A DNA stretch of 64,000 nt, from NCBI GenBank assembly GCA_016718825.1, contig JADKCL010000004.1, positions 124,001 to 188,000 of the forward strand. Direction: 5' to 3'. Shown here piece by piece: positions 16,706-26,432 of this stretch. The translations under genes and the position numbers were made by a program. Origin of the DNA: Bacteroidota bacterium (GTDB lineage: Bacteria > Bacteroidota > Bacteroidia > J057 > JADKCL01). Below the pieces are notes generated by a model. It had not been told where the DNA came from. It searched no databases and was given only the letters and a program-made list of their open reading frames with translations. The stretch's first letter is position 1. Every line of letters begins with the position of its first letter.

Positions 16706-18217
16706 ATGAATATGCACCAAGATCCTCCCAAAATTTCGACGTTTGGCGCGCTCAAGGCCGCCGGCTACCGCTCACGGTCCATCAAAGATGAGCTCCGCGA
16801 CAACCTGATTGTCAAGCTCAAAGCGGGCGAAGAAGTCTTTCCCGGCGTTTACGGCTACGAAGACACCGTCATTCCCGACGTCGAACGCGCCATTTTGAGC
16901 CGCCACAACATGATCCTGCTGGGCCTTCGGGGTCAAGCCAAAACCCGCCTTGCCCGCCAAATGGTGGCTTTGTTGGACGAATGGATTCCAGTTGTGTATG
17001 GTTCTGAATTGCAAGACGATCCATTTGCACCGTTAAGCCGCGGCGCGGTCGAACTGCTCGCCCAACACGGCGACGATACCCGCATCGGTTGGCTGCACCG
17101 CAGCGAACGCTACGCCGAAAAACTCGCCACACCTGACGTTTCCGTCGCTGACTTGATTGGCGACCTCGACCCGATCAAGGCAGCCAACCTCCGCCTGAGC
17201 TATGCCGATGAAAAGGTCATTCACTTTGGCCTGATTCCCCGCAGCAACCGCAGCATCTTCGTGATCAACGAATTGCCTGACTTGCAGGCCCGCATCCAAG
17301 TCGCCTTGTTCAACATCTTGCAGGAAGGCGACATTCAAATCCGCGGCTTCAAGTTGCGTTTGCCACTCGACATTCAGTTTGTATTCACGGCAAATCCAGA
17401 GGACTACACCAACCGTGGCAGCATCGTGACGCCCCTCAAGGACCGCATCGAAAGCCAAATCCTGACGCATTACCCCAAAACCCTGGAAATCGGCCAAAAA
17501 ATCACGCAGCAAGAGGCGCATGTCGCCGCCGATGCCAAGGAAAGGGTGCATCTGCATCCCGTTTTGGGCCGCTTGGTCGAGCAGATCGCCATCGAGGCCC
17601 GCGGCAGCGAATTCGTAGATCAAAAAAGCGGGGTTTCCGCTCGTCTCACCATTTCCGCCTTGGAAAACCTCGTGAGCGCCGCCGAAAGACGTTGCCTTCG
17701 TACGCACTCAGCAGACGTTCATGCGCGCGTCAGCGACCTTTGGGGCGTGATTCCAGCCATCACAGGCAAAATCGAATTGGTCTATGAAGGCGAACAGGAA
17801 GGTCCGGCCATCGTCGCCCAAAATCTGATCGGCAAGGCGATTCGTTCGCAGTTTGTCGAATATTTCCCAAATCCCGAGGATTTGCGCAAAAACAGCAAGG
17901 AGAATCCCTACGAGGCCGTGATCCGATGGTTTGGTGCGGGCAACAAGTTGGACATGTTGCTTGACCTGGGTGATGCCGAGTACGCCGCCACCCTCCAAAA
18001 GGTTCCGGGCCTTGAAGCCATCGTGACAAAGTATCAAGCTGATGCACAAGGACTTGAAAAGCTGTTTCTGATGGAGTTTGTCTTGCATGGCTTGGCGGAG
18101 TTTTCCCTGATCGGCAAAACTCGGCTCGAAAAGGGTTTGGTCTTCCAAGATCTGATGAGCGGTCTGCTCAGTGGGGGATTTGGATCTGCTGACGAAGACG
18201 AAGAAGAGGATTATTGA
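16706..18217 (+). CDS. MoxR/Mg-chelatase-like AAA+ ATPase
   Basis: 503 residues from ATG 16706, the start giving the expected family length; the longer open frame from 16328 runs across an intergenic zone. The nucleotide-binding P-loop appears as GLRGQAKTRLAR (about residues 73-84), with the Walker B/strand IFVINELPDL and sensor-type VFTANPEDYTNRG. This is the Mg-chelatase subunit I-like AAA ATPase that usually works with a VWA protein, probably as a remodelling or metal-loading machine. Its likely partner here is the VWA gene at 5625. The C-terminus is acidic (ADEDEEEDY). Confidence 0.85.
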   Translation: MNMHQDPPKISTFGALKAAGYRSRSIKDELRDNLIVKLKAGEEVFPGVYGYEDTVIPDVERAILSRHNMILLGLRGQAKTRLARQMVALLDEWIPVVYGSELQDDPFAPLSRGAVELLAQHGDDTRIGWLHRSERYAEKLATPDVSVADLIGDLDPIKAANLRLSYADEKVIHFGLIPRSNRSIFVINELPDLQARIQVALFNILQEGDIQIRGFKLRLPLDIQFVFTANPEDYTNRGSIVTPLKDRIESQILTHYPKTLEIGQKITQQEAHVAADAKERVHLHPVLGRLVEQIAIEARGSEFVDQKSGVSARLTISALENLVSAAERRCLRTHSADVHARVSDLWGVIPAITGKIELVYEGEQEGPAIVAQNLIGKAIRSQFVEYFPNPEDLRKNSKENPYEAVIRWFGAGNKLDMLLDLGDAEYAATLQKVPGLEAIVTKYQADAQGLEKLFLMEFVLHGLAEFSLIGKTRLEKGLVFQDLMSGLLSGGFGSADEDEEEDY

Positions 18218-18429
18218 GATTGGCTTGGTTTCATACGCCTAATTTTCCGCGAGGGATTGCAATGCCTTCCTCCGAGGGAAAATGTCGTTGCCTTCCTCCT
18301 AGCCAATTCAAGAAAATCTTGGATCTTAAAATTGTGATTCCCAAGAAAATAAATTAGCTTCATTCCCCAATAGCATCGGGGAAATCCCGTCGGTAAGTGC
18401 TATTTCCGGGGTGTCTAAATCGTATTAGG

Positions 18430-19986
18430 ATGAAGCAGAAAATTACACTTTTGGCCGCTTTTGCTTTGGTGTTGGTTGGATTTGGGACGTTACAATCACA
18501 AAACGTCGGCATTGGGGTGGCAATCCCACTTGAAAAATTGCATGTTGCAGGTAACGTTCGAGTCAATAACCTCGCAGGTGTTGGCACCCGCATGGTGGGT
18601 TCCGATGCAACGGGTACCCTGGTTAACATCGCAGCGGGAACCAACGGTCAAGTCCTGACCCAAACTGGAGGAGGTCCAGCCTGGCAACCCATCACCGCTT
18701 GGCTTACGACGGGAAATGCAGGTCTCAACGGTGGCACCACGGTCGCCGCAGGAACAAATTTCCTTGGAACGACGGACAATCAGAATCTTGATTTTCGTAC
18801 CAATAACACCTTCCGGGGGCGAGTCAGTAACCTCGGCGAATTTTTCATCGGCACGCTGAATACCGTTCTGACAGGTGACTTGATGAATGGGGTCGGCAAC
18901 GTGACCTTTCCATGGGCTGTCAATGGCTATACGGCATTCGACGGAGCAGGTACGTACGGACAAGTTACCGCAGGAACCACGATTTTTGCTGGTGTTCAAG
19001 GCGAATACAATGGCACCAATGCCCAAGGCGCTGGTGTGCGCGGGATAGCATTGACGGGGACCGCAGGTACTGCATTTACAACGCCGCATACGGGTGTAAG
19101 CGGAAATGCTACCACTGCAGGTACCTACAAATTTGGCACCTACGGCTCAGGGGGAACAACTACGCGTTCAGGAGGTGTATTGGGCAATGACTATGGACTT
19201 GCGATGGGCGCTTTGGGCTACTATGCCTTCAACGGCCTTGATTATGGAGTCTATGGCTTTGGTCAGGCGCATGCCACTGGACTCGGAACCGGTCGCAGTT
19301 CCGGCAGCACACCCATCACGATTGGCATGGATCAACCCAACACAATGGTCGGCCTCGGTGTTTACGGCGGCGTTATGGGCGGATGGGTCAAGGGCATGAA
19401 ATATGGCATGCATGTCAATGGCGAGCGCACGAGCTTGTATGTCGATGGCAAGACTTTCACCAATGAGCCGATTGCGCAGCTCGTGGCCAAGGACGATGGC
19501 AGTCGCGTGAGCACGTATGTGCCTTCTTCTGCGACAGCGGACGTGTATGCGCGTGGCAAATCCAAAATGGCAGCAGGAGAGATTTATATCAGCTTTGATA
19601 ACGATTTCAAGCAGATCATCGGTGACCCTATGAGCTTGACGATCACCGTGACGCCTGCCGGCAATTCGAATGGTGTTTACGTCTCGGCCATCGATGCCAA
19701 TGGCTTCTGGGTCAAAGAAAATAACAATGGCACCTCCAATGTCGATCTTTCATGGATCGCGATGGGCGTGCGCAAGGGCAGCGAAAACATCGTGACCTCG
19801 CCTGAAATTCTCGAGGCTGACTACGACCGCCACATGCACGATGTGATGCGCAACGAAAACTCCAACGAACAAGGCGGATCACTTTGGTGGGATGGAACGC
19901 AGGTACGTTTCGACGCGCCGCCCGTGAAGAAGGCAAGCGATGACTGGAAAACAATCGCTCGGCCGTCGGCTGCAACAACACGTTGA
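18430..19986 (+). CDS. Surface protein with NVGIG-type N-terminal module (paralogue 1)
   Basis: 518 residues from ATG 18430 (start at 18397 adds 11 with no signal). A signal peptide (ITLLAAFALVLVGFG) is followed by the module NVGIGVAIPLEKLHVAGN ... TLVNIAAGTNGQVL ... GPAWQ, shared with the genes at 20140 and 24467. The long remainder is Gly/Thr/Asn-rich with repeated short strands (TAGTAFTTPHTGVSGNA) in the manner of tail-fibre or trimeric adhesin stalks, and the last 150 residues look like a compact domain. Probably a secreted, cell-surface protein. Its ligand is unknown. Confidence 0.75.
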   Translation: MKQKITLLAAFALVLVGFGTLQSQNVGIGVAIPLEKLHVAGNVRVNNLAGVGTRMVGSDATGTLVNIAAGTNGQVLTQTGGGPAWQPITAWLTTGNAGLNGGTTVAAGTNFLGTTDNQNLDFRTNNTFRGRVSNLGEFFIGTLNTVLTGDLMNGVGNVTFPWAVNGYTAFDGAGTYGQVTAGTTIFAGVQGEYNGTNAQGAGVRGIALTGTAGTAFTTPHTGVSGNATTAGTYKFGTYGSGGTTTRSGGVLGNDYGLAMGALGYYAFNGLDYGVYGFGQAHATGLGTGRSSGSTPITIGMDQPNTMVGLGVYGGVMGGWVKGMKYGMHVNGERTSLYVDGKTFTNEPIAQLVAKDDGSRVSTYVPSSATADVYARGKSKMAAGEIYISFDNDFKQIIGDPMSLTITVTPAGNSNGVYVSAIDANGFWVKENNNGTSNVDLSWIAMGVRKGSENIVTSPEILEADYDRHMHDVMRNENSNEQGGSLWWDGTQVRFDAPPVKKASDDWKTIARPSAATTR

Positions 19987-20139
19987 CCCACCCATCAGGC
20001 GGCAGCGACGCCATTTTGTGATTCACCGTTCATCAACGTTGCCCGTACTTCACCGTTTCGGGAAACTTGACCTTTTGCCATCTCCATTGGGACTTTTTTA
20101 GAAGCCCAATTCACTCAAGAAAATCAAATTAAGGAAATT

Positions 20140-20832
20140 ATGATCTACAAAATCGCCCGGAATCTATTTGCGCTTGCCACTTTTGCGCTGATTGGCATAT
20201 CCATGATTTATTCCCAAAACGTCGGAATAGGTGTCCCAGCGCCTTTGGAGAAGTTGCATGTGGCCGGAAACGCCCGTGTCAACAATCTCGCTGGAATTGG
20301 GACACGGGTCGTAGGCTCGGATGTCAATGGGACATTGGTGAACATCGCACCCGGAACCAACGGACAGGTATTGACTCAGACAGTGGGCGGACCGGCGTGG
20401 CAAAATGCAGGTGCCCTGAACGTGAGCTCAACGTCCCTGACTACGGATTACACCGTGACCTCGGCGGGATGGACCAACGTCGCCCCCATGTCGGTCACCT
20501 TCACAGCAACCAAGAACACAGCCCTTTTGATATTTTCGGCCTCCGGATTTGCTTATACCAACTCGATGGCCTTTGTGCAGTTTCGGGTACGAAACGGCGC
20601 CACCAGTCTCGGAGGCACCAACACACTTACCCAAAACTATGACGACGTCACGGGCACGGTCACACCTTGGAGTTGTACATTCACCAAGAATATCTCCGGA
20701 CTCACGGTCGGAAATTCCTACACTTTCCAACTTCAAGCGCAACGAAATGGCATTCTCGGAACCTATGACACCGTGATTCAAGCTGCGACCAACCCCGATA
20801 CTCATCACATGACGCTCACCGTAATCCAATGA
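20140..20832 (+). CDS. Surface protein with NVGIG-type N-terminal module (paralogue 2)
   Basis: 230 residues. A signal peptide (ARNLFALATFALIGISMIYS) precedes the module NVGIGVPAPLEKLHVAGN ... TLVNIAPGTNGQVL ... GPAWQ, nearly the same as in the genes at 18430 and 24467. The C-terminal ~140 residues form a beta-rich domain (TDYTVTSAGWTNVAPMSVTF, NAILLIFSASGFAYTN-like strands) different from paralogue 1. It overlaps the next gene by ATGA at 20829, so translation is coupled. Probably a shorter member of the same surface family. Confidence 0.75.
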   Translation: MIYKIARNLFALATFALIGISMIYSQNVGIGVPAPLEKLHVAGNARVNNLAGIGTRVVGSDVNGTLVNIAPGTNGQVLTQTVGGPAWQNAGALNVSSTSLTTDYTVTSAGWTNVAPMSVTFTATKNTALLIFSASGFAYTNSMAFVQFRVRNGATSLGGTNTLTQNYDDVTGTVTPWSCTFTKNISGLTVGNSYTFQLQAQRNGILGTYDTVIQAATNPDTHHMTLTVIQ

Positions 20833-21113
20833 AGAAGAATATCAGTTTCATCGTTTCGCTAGGCCTTTGTTTCGGTTGCGGCTATGCGCAATCGATCGAA
20901 CCCAACCTTCCTCAATTGGGGGAAATGGGGACTACCACCCCTGCAGTCGTCAAACCCACTGCGGTGGACAGGCAGGTGGCGCAGCCAACATTGGGAAATG
21001 CCGCTCAATCCCAAAAAATCAAACAATTGCCCACGCCGACGCCTGATGGAAATCAACGCAACAAAGCACCGCAGTTGATGGAAAGTAGCCCGGCCAAGGC
21101 ACCGGAAAACTGA
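20829..21113 (+). CDS. Small secreted Pro-rich protein
   Basis: 94 residues. A signal peptide (KKNISFIVSLGLCFGCGYAQS) leads to a short Pro/Thr/Gln-rich tail (TTPAVVKPTAVDRQ, QLPTPTPDGNQRNKAPQL) with no cysteine after the signal and no recognised fold. Its start overlaps the stop of the surface protein gene at 20832 by 4 bases, so the two are likely translated together. A linker or wall-spanning peptide is possible. Unknown family; the protein may be real but small. Confidence 0.55.
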   Translation: MKKNISFIVSLGLCFGCGYAQSIEPNLPQLGEMGTTTPAVVKPTAVDRQVAQPTLGNAAQSQKIKQLPTPTPDGNQRNKAPQLMESSPAKAPEN

Positions 21114-21234
21114 TTGAGGCGAAGCGCTTTACGGGGAAATGGTACTTGGTATTCGGCGTAGCGCGAATTGGAGTTAAGACCGCATTCAAATTCGAAGCGG
21201 GCAAATCTCCATTTTTCGCTAATTTGGCGGCTCA

Positions 21235-21804
21235 ATGGATCAACAGCTCCCCAAGACCGATCTCTCCCGCTTCAACAACGATTGGTTTGATGAAGGGGCG
21301 AGCAAATTCAAATGGCTGTTGTGGTTCATGGCCAACGGACTTTTTGTCAACACGCCCCTCAATCCCTTCAATGCACTGAGAATCTTTGTTTTGCGCGCAT
21401 TTGGCGCCAAGATCGGCAAAGGTGTTATTCTCAAGCACAGGGTCAACGTCAAGTTTCCCTGGAACCTCGAAATTGGGGATCATTGCTGGATTGGCGAGGC
21501 CGTTTGGATCGAAAATCAAGGCAAAGTGACCATTGGCAACAACTGCTGCCTGTCACAAGGTGTGGTGATGATGACCGGGAACCACAACTACAAAAAGGTC
21601 ACCTTTGATTTGATCGTGAGGCCGATTGTCCTGGAAGACGGCGTTTGGCTGGGTGCAGGTTCGATGGTGACACAGGGCGTGACGTGCTTCAGCCATTCGG
21701 TGTTGGGAGTCGCGGCTGTGGCGAGTTTCGATCTGGAGCCCTACACCATTTATGCCGGCAACCCTTGCCAAATTTTACGCAAACGGGTGATGGAAGCCGA
21801 ATGA
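21235..21804 (+). CDS. WcaF-like O-acetyltransferase
   Basis: 189 residues. Left-handed beta-helix hexapeptide repeats (IGKGVILKHRVNVKFPWNLE, IGDHCWIGEAVWIENQG, VTIGNNCCLSQGVVMM) and the active-site-type GNHNY histidine agree with the WcaF family, which O-acetylates sugars in colanic-acid-like exopolysaccharides using acetyl-CoA. It overlaps the following glycosyltransferase gene by ATGA (21801-21804), so the two form a unit and probably serve the same polysaccharide or lipid-linked glycan. Cytosolic side of the membrane is inferred. Confidence 0.8.
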   Translation: MDQQLPKTDLSRFNNDWFDEGASKFKWLLWFMANGLFVNTPLNPFNALRIFVLRAFGAKIGKGVILKHRVNVKFPWNLEIGDHCWIGEAVWIENQGKVTIGNNCCLSQGVVMMTGNHNYKKVTFDLIVRPIVLEDGVWLGAGSMVTQGVTCFSHSVLGVAAVASFDLEPYTIYAGNPCQILRKRVMEAE

Positions 21805-22580
21805 AAGTAAGCATCATCACCGTCGTGTACAATGGCGCTGCGACCATCGCCTCGGCGGTGGATTCCGTGGTCGCACAGGACCATCCCGACATCGAATACA
21901 TCGTCATCGACGGCGGCAGCAAGGACAACACCGTCGACATCCTGAAAAGTTATGGCGACAAGATCGCCGTACTTGTCTCGGAAAAGGACAAAGGCATCTA
22001 CGATGCGATGAACAAAGGCCTCGCACGCGCCACCGGTGACGTGATCGGCATCCTCAATGCCGATGATTTTTATACCGATACAGACGTCATTTCCGCCGTT
22101 GTCGCCGAACTGACCCGCACCGGCAAAGACAGCATGATCGGCGACCTGATATTCGTGACGCCCGAAAACCTCGACCATGTCGTGCGGTTTTACAGTTCGG
22201 AGGGTTTTACGCTCCGCAAGTTTGAGCATGGCGACATGCCGCCGCATCCGACCTTTTTTGTGCGGCGCGAAGTTTATCAGCGCCTTGGCAATTTTGATAC
22301 GCAGTACCGCATCACGAGTGACTTTGACCTTATGCTGCGGTTTTTGTACAAAGCCAAAATAAGTTGGTCATATTTGCCCAAGGTCATGGTCACGATGCGC
22401 ACGGGCGGATTGACCAACCAAGGCATCAAAAGCAAAATCAAACTCAACCGCGAAATCATCGCGTCGATGCGCAACAATGGCTTGCCATCCGGGACTTTCA
22501 GGGTGTATTCGAAGTATTTCACCAAGGTTTTTCAGCTCCTGAGACGCCCAAAATCTCTACGCAAGCAGCGCAAAGATTGA
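21801..22580 (+). CDS. Glycosyltransferase family 2 protein
   Basis: 259 residues from ATG 21801, whose ATGA overlaps the previous stop. The GT-A fold pattern of family GT2 is clear: SIITVVYNGAATIASAVDSV at the N-terminus, IEYIVIDGGSKDNT, then GDVIGILNADDFY containing the nucleotide-sugar-binding DDF site. The C-terminus is basic (RRPKSLRKQRKD). GT2 enzymes of this length transfer one sugar onto a growing glycan; the WcaF-like partner suggests exopolysaccharide or capsule synthesis. Donor and acceptor unknown. Confidence 0.85.
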   Translation: MKVSIITVVYNGAATIASAVDSVVAQDHPDIEYIVIDGGSKDNTVDILKSYGDKIAVLVSEKDKGIYDAMNKGLARATGDVIGILNADDFYTDTDVISAVVAELTRTGKDSMIGDLIFVTPENLDHVVRFYSSEGFTLRKFEHGDMPPHPTFFVRREVYQRLGNFDTQYRITSDFDLMLRFLYKAKISWSYLPKVMVTMRTGGLTNQGIKSKIKLNREIIASMRNNGLPSGTFRVYSKYFTKVFQLLRRPKSLRKQRKD

Positions 22581-22641
22581 CTTCTCTCATGTATATGCAG
22601 GCATTTTTGCCGACATTTGCACCCAACTTTTGGTAGCAGGA

Positions 22642-23952
22642 ATGAAAATCCAGACGATTGGCCATGCTTGCATGGTGTTGCGGGACGACGATGGGAGCCC
22701 GATTCTGATCACCGATCCTTGGTTGGTCGGTTCGGCTTATTGGCGGAGTTGGTGGTTGCAAAACTATCCCAAGGAGGCGGAATTGGAGGAACTGACCAAA
22801 ACCCAATACGTTTATCTCACCCACGAGCACGGGGACCATTTCCATCCGGCGAGCATCCGAAGGTTGGGAACAGGGCCGACTTATGTGGCGCCCGCCTTGC
22901 CGCAGGAGCAAATGGCCAAGTATTTGAGCCGCGTCGGTTACAAGACCAAAGTGTTGGAGCCCTTGCAATGGCATCAGCTTCACCCCAAAGTGAGCGTACT
23001 GAGCATTCCGCTACCCAATGACGATTCGGTTTTGCTGCTTGATACGCCCACGGCGTTTATCGTGAACCTCAACGACAGCAAGCCGATGAAGTACCAGCTG
23101 CGCCGGGTACGCAAGTACATCGATGCCCATGTCGGCTCGAAAAAGGTCATTTTGCTCAGCAGCTATTCGCCGGCAAGCCCGGTCAATAGCTTTCGCAAGG
23201 ACAGCAAAGTGGTGAGCATGAAAGACAAACGCGACTACGTCGCACGCTGCTGCGAACTGAGCGAAGTCTTGCGCGCCGACTTTTTCATGCCATTCGCCAG
23301 TCAGATTATTCTTTACCGTCAAGACTCCAAGTGGGCCAATCCCTACCGTGTCAGCACCGACGACCTCCGCGAGAACTGGACCGCCAAGGCGACGACGCTT
23401 TGCATGCCCTATTCGACCATCGACCTCGACCAATTCACCAACTGGCACGTTGCGGAAAATGAGTATTACCGCGATGAGGAGATGATTTTGCAGAAGGTCA
23501 GTGCCCAGGAAGCCCTGGAAAAGCAGGTGGTATTCAGTGCGCAAGACCGTGAAAACCTTCGCCAAAAACTCCGGTTTAGCCGCCTGATTTTGCCCATGCT
23601 CTTCAGAAAAGGCATCGGATTTCATGTGGACGGGCAGGAATTCACGTTCAAGCCGTGGGGCGGAAAAATGGTCGAAGGCATTCAGAATCCAAGTTTTTCG
23701 TTGATGATGCCGGGCCAAGCGTTGATTGATTGCCACAAAACAGGCCACTTCGCCGATTTGGGCATCACAATGTTCACACTGATTATCCTCAACGGCAAGA
23801 CCAATCCCAAAATGGTCTATCTCTTTTTCCTGCTGATTGGCCTCCATGATTACCACCATTGGTGGAGCTGGGGCAATCTCTGGAAATGGTTCCGGACGAG
23901 TTTGAGACTGAACAAATGGAAGATTCCGGCGCTTCGTGGGGCGGAAGTTTGA
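22642..23952 (+). CDS. Metallo-beta-lactamase-fold hydrolase
   Basis: 436 residues from ATG 22642. The metal motif THEHGDHFHP (H-x-H-x-D-H) lies near residues 62-71 after TDPWLVGSAYWRSWW. Family-level placement: the long MBL-fold group near UlaG and CMP-sialic acid hydroxylase-like proteins; a Rieske domain is not present. It follows the glycosyltransferase gene by about 60 bases, so a role in polysaccharide or sugar-nucleotide metabolism is an inference from context. No signal peptide. The substrate cannot be read from the sequence. Confidence 0.75.
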   Translation: MKIQTIGHACMVLRDDDGSPILITDPWLVGSAYWRSWWLQNYPKEAELEELTKTQYVYLTHEHGDHFHPASIRRLGTGPTYVAPALPQEQMAKYLSRVGYKTKVLEPLQWHQLHPKVSVLSIPLPNDDSVLLLDTPTAFIVNLNDSKPMKYQLRRVRKYIDAHVGSKKVILLSSYSPASPVNSFRKDSKVVSMKDKRDYVARCCELSEVLRADFFMPFASQIILYRQDSKWANPYRVSTDDLRENWTAKATTLCMPYSTIDLDQFTNWHVAENEYYRDEEMILQKVSAQEALEKQVVFSAQDRENLRQKLRFSRLILPMLFRKGIGFHVDGQEFTFKPWGGKMVEGIQNPSFSLMMPGQALIDCHKTGHFADLGITMFTLIILNGKTNPKMVYLFFLLIGLHDYHHWWSWGNLWKWFRTSLRLNKWKIPALRGAEV

Positions 23953-24025
23953 GGAATGAATTTGCCCTTGTGCAACGACTGCACTACCTTCCACCTTTGA
24001 AATCAAAAATATCGACGCAGCAAGT

Positions 24026-24376
24026 ATGGCTCAAATAGCAATCACCAACGAAGAAATCAAAGCGCATGCTTTTTTGGCAGACATGTACGCCAACAATCAG
24101 TATCCGAGGCATTTGGTGGACAAGGCAAGAACCATTTTGATGGACCTTTGCGCCAAAATCGAGGCCAAAACGCCGAAGAAGCTCGAAGATCTCTATGATT
24201 TGACGCATCGCGCCACCGACAGCTTCAACGATTTGCAGGATGAATTCAAAGCCAAGAAATCAAAGTATGACAGCGTCGCAGCCAAGAATATCGGCGAGGA
24301 CTTTGCCTTCATTGCAAGCACATACGGCTACTTTGAGGCGGATGACGAGGAATTGACCGGGCCGCGGGAGTGGTAA
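24026..24376 (+). CDS. DUF5713 family protein
   Basis: 116 residues. The pattern of DUF5713 is recognisable: an N-terminal helix followed by LADMYANNQYPRHLVDKA, the segment IEAKTPKKLEDLYDLTHRAT, a helix SFNDLQDEFKAKKSK, and a C-terminal GEDFAFIASTYGYFEADDEE ending REW. Function unknown; usually cytosolic and stand-alone. It stands alone between a convergent NVGIG paralogue and the MBL gene. Confidence 0.75.
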   Translation: MAQIAITNEEIKAHAFLADMYANNQYPRHLVDKARTILMDLCAKIEAKTPKKLEDLYDLTHRATDSFNDLQDEFKAKKSKYDSVAAKNIGEDFAFIASTYGYFEADDEELTGPREW

Positions 24377-24466
24377 AACATTCAGCAAAATCCCGAGCAT
24401 CAACGACAGAATGCACTTTGCATGCAGAATGCTGAATGGCACCAAGGTCGATTTGGTTGGGATTTC

Positions 24467-26194
24467 CTACTTCACCTGTTTCACCTCCGGCAAAGCCACT
24501 TCTCTGGCGACAGATACTGGCGTTGCCTCCCCTTTCACTTCCTCCGGACGCACTTTGTACCGCTCAAAGATTCCCTTTTCCTTGGGTTGTCCATACAATT
24601 CCGGCTGCAAATACAGGCCCACATCTGAAACTCGTTTGGCAGGTTCGACCGAAATACTTTCGCTGTTTTGCTGTACAAAAGCATCGTTGCGGTCGGCATA
24701 GACGGTCCAACAAACCTTTGGCCGGGGCCTCCTCCTGCACCTTCGAAGCGGCCTTGGGCATTGATTTCCTCGGCAACAAAGACAGCCGCGGCGCTGCCCA
24801 CAGGCGTCAATTGATAAGAAAAATCCACATTCACGGCCTGAAAATAGCTGGGCAATTGCACCTCAGCGAATCCATTGGCGTCCAAGACCACCGAACCACG
24901 GTAGAGATTGAGCACTTCGGGTGATTCGATCGAATAATGGCGCAGGTATTTGTTTTCAGGATCCAAGGGATGATCGATCATAAAGGATTTGACACCCGAA
25001 GCGCCGATGTTGCCATTTGCATAGACCCCGTACCAATTGCCTTGACCGACAACGCCGTATCCGTAATTGGGATTGGGTTGGAAAACACCATAGACGCCCA
25101 CGCCATCGTAGTTGCCTGCCGGGCCATTGTAAAGGGCTTGGAGAACCGTGTTGCCGGAAGAGGTGCCGGCCGACAAGAATGCGCCCCCACGGATACCCGC
25201 AGATTGCGCCCACAGTGCAGTCGCATTGGAATAGGTGAGAGGTACGAGGCCATTACTAAATTGATTGAAAAATCCCGTCTGCGTGGTGCTTGTGGCCAAA
25301 TAGGTGCTCGCTGCGATCGACCTGCCTGCTCCAGCTTGATCCGACAAGAATGCAGCTTGGGTCACCGCAGGATTAAATGATTGCAATGAAAGCGAATGGT
25401 TCAGTCCATTCTGTAGCACTGCAATCCCTACACCTGTCGAGGCAGCGTCCATGTCCACTTGAATACCGCGATGGGAAGATGCGCCATTGATATCCAACGA
25501 AATGCCGTGCGCCCCTGGACTTGCAACATCCGTCCGCAGGCTTATCGTAGGCACCGTTGCAGAACCATTGTAAGCGTAAATGGTCGGCGAAGTGCTTGGC
25601 CCGGCAGAAAGCGTCAAAAATTCGCCAGCTGATCCAGATGTACCTACCGCCTGCCCCACGACTGCCGATCCGCTCCCCGAAGTATAGAAAAAACCCTCCA
25701 TCACCATTACCTGAAGCATAGCCATTGACTGCCCATTGCCCACCTGAGGCATAAGCGGAGAATACATCAGAATTGTACGGTCCCGTACCATTCACACAAA
25801 GTAGGCCAGAATTTGTGAATCTCGCCCGTTCAAGATTATTGGTGCGAAATGCCAACCCTTGATTGTCGGTTGTACCGACAAAATTGGTTGCAGGCACCGT
25901 GCCCGCGTTGCCCAGCAAACCCCATCCGCTGTCGTCTTGCCAGACGGGACCCGTTGGTCCTTGCACCAAAACCTGACCCGGAGTTCCGGCGGTCACTTCA
26001 GTCATCGTCCCGTTGGGGTCAATCCCGGCGAGGCGCGTATCCACACCCGCCAAGGCATCCAACCGAATGTTGCCTGCAACATGGAGTTTCTCCAATGGCG
26101 TGGTGGTACCGATGCCTACGTTTTGCGAAAATAGCCTGAAAGGAAACAAGCAAACTAAGCCGAGGAGCAAACAAAGCGAAAAATGGTGACGCAT
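24467..26194 (-). CDS. Surface protein with NVGIG-type module (paralogue 3), two frameshifts
   Basis: Reading from ATG 26194: signal peptide (FSLCLLLGLVCLFPFRLFS), then NVGIGTTTPLEKLHVAGN, the rest of the shared module, and FVGTTDNQGLAFRTNN like paralogue 1. The frame breaks in an A6 run (plus strand, 25688-25693): after GNGDGGFF the next frame gives YTSGSGSAVVGQ. It runs on until GGGPGQRFV at about 24707-24714, where one base is missing; the corrected frame reads WTVYADRNDAFVQQN, then LYLQPELYGQPKEKGIFERY and stops at 24467. The repaired protein has about 575 residues. The two indels have opposite sign. Confidence 0.75.
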
Positions 26195-26432
26195 AGCATG
26201 TGGGTTGAATCCGTCTCCAATTTGGAAACAGCGCTGCAAGCTCGTACGGGCGTGCGCGTTCCTACAAGAATGGATTTGTAATCGGTCGGTATGACTTTGT
26301 ATTTGGATCTGCGCGCACGATCGGTGCGGATCAAGGTCACATTCCCAAACACAAACCCAAATCCCCCAAATGCAAATTCAGGCGATAGCCAAATCATCGG
26401 TAGGCGCAGCTTTGTCTCGAAAAGCAAGAATT

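Noticed and set aside
23011..24006. 331-codon minus frame over the MBL gene
   Set aside because: Shadow of the plus-strand MBL gene with intact H-x-H-x-D-H.
25688..25693. Programmed frameshift at the A6 run
   Set aside because: A second break of opposite sign in the same gene and other broken genes nearby favour indels over recoding.
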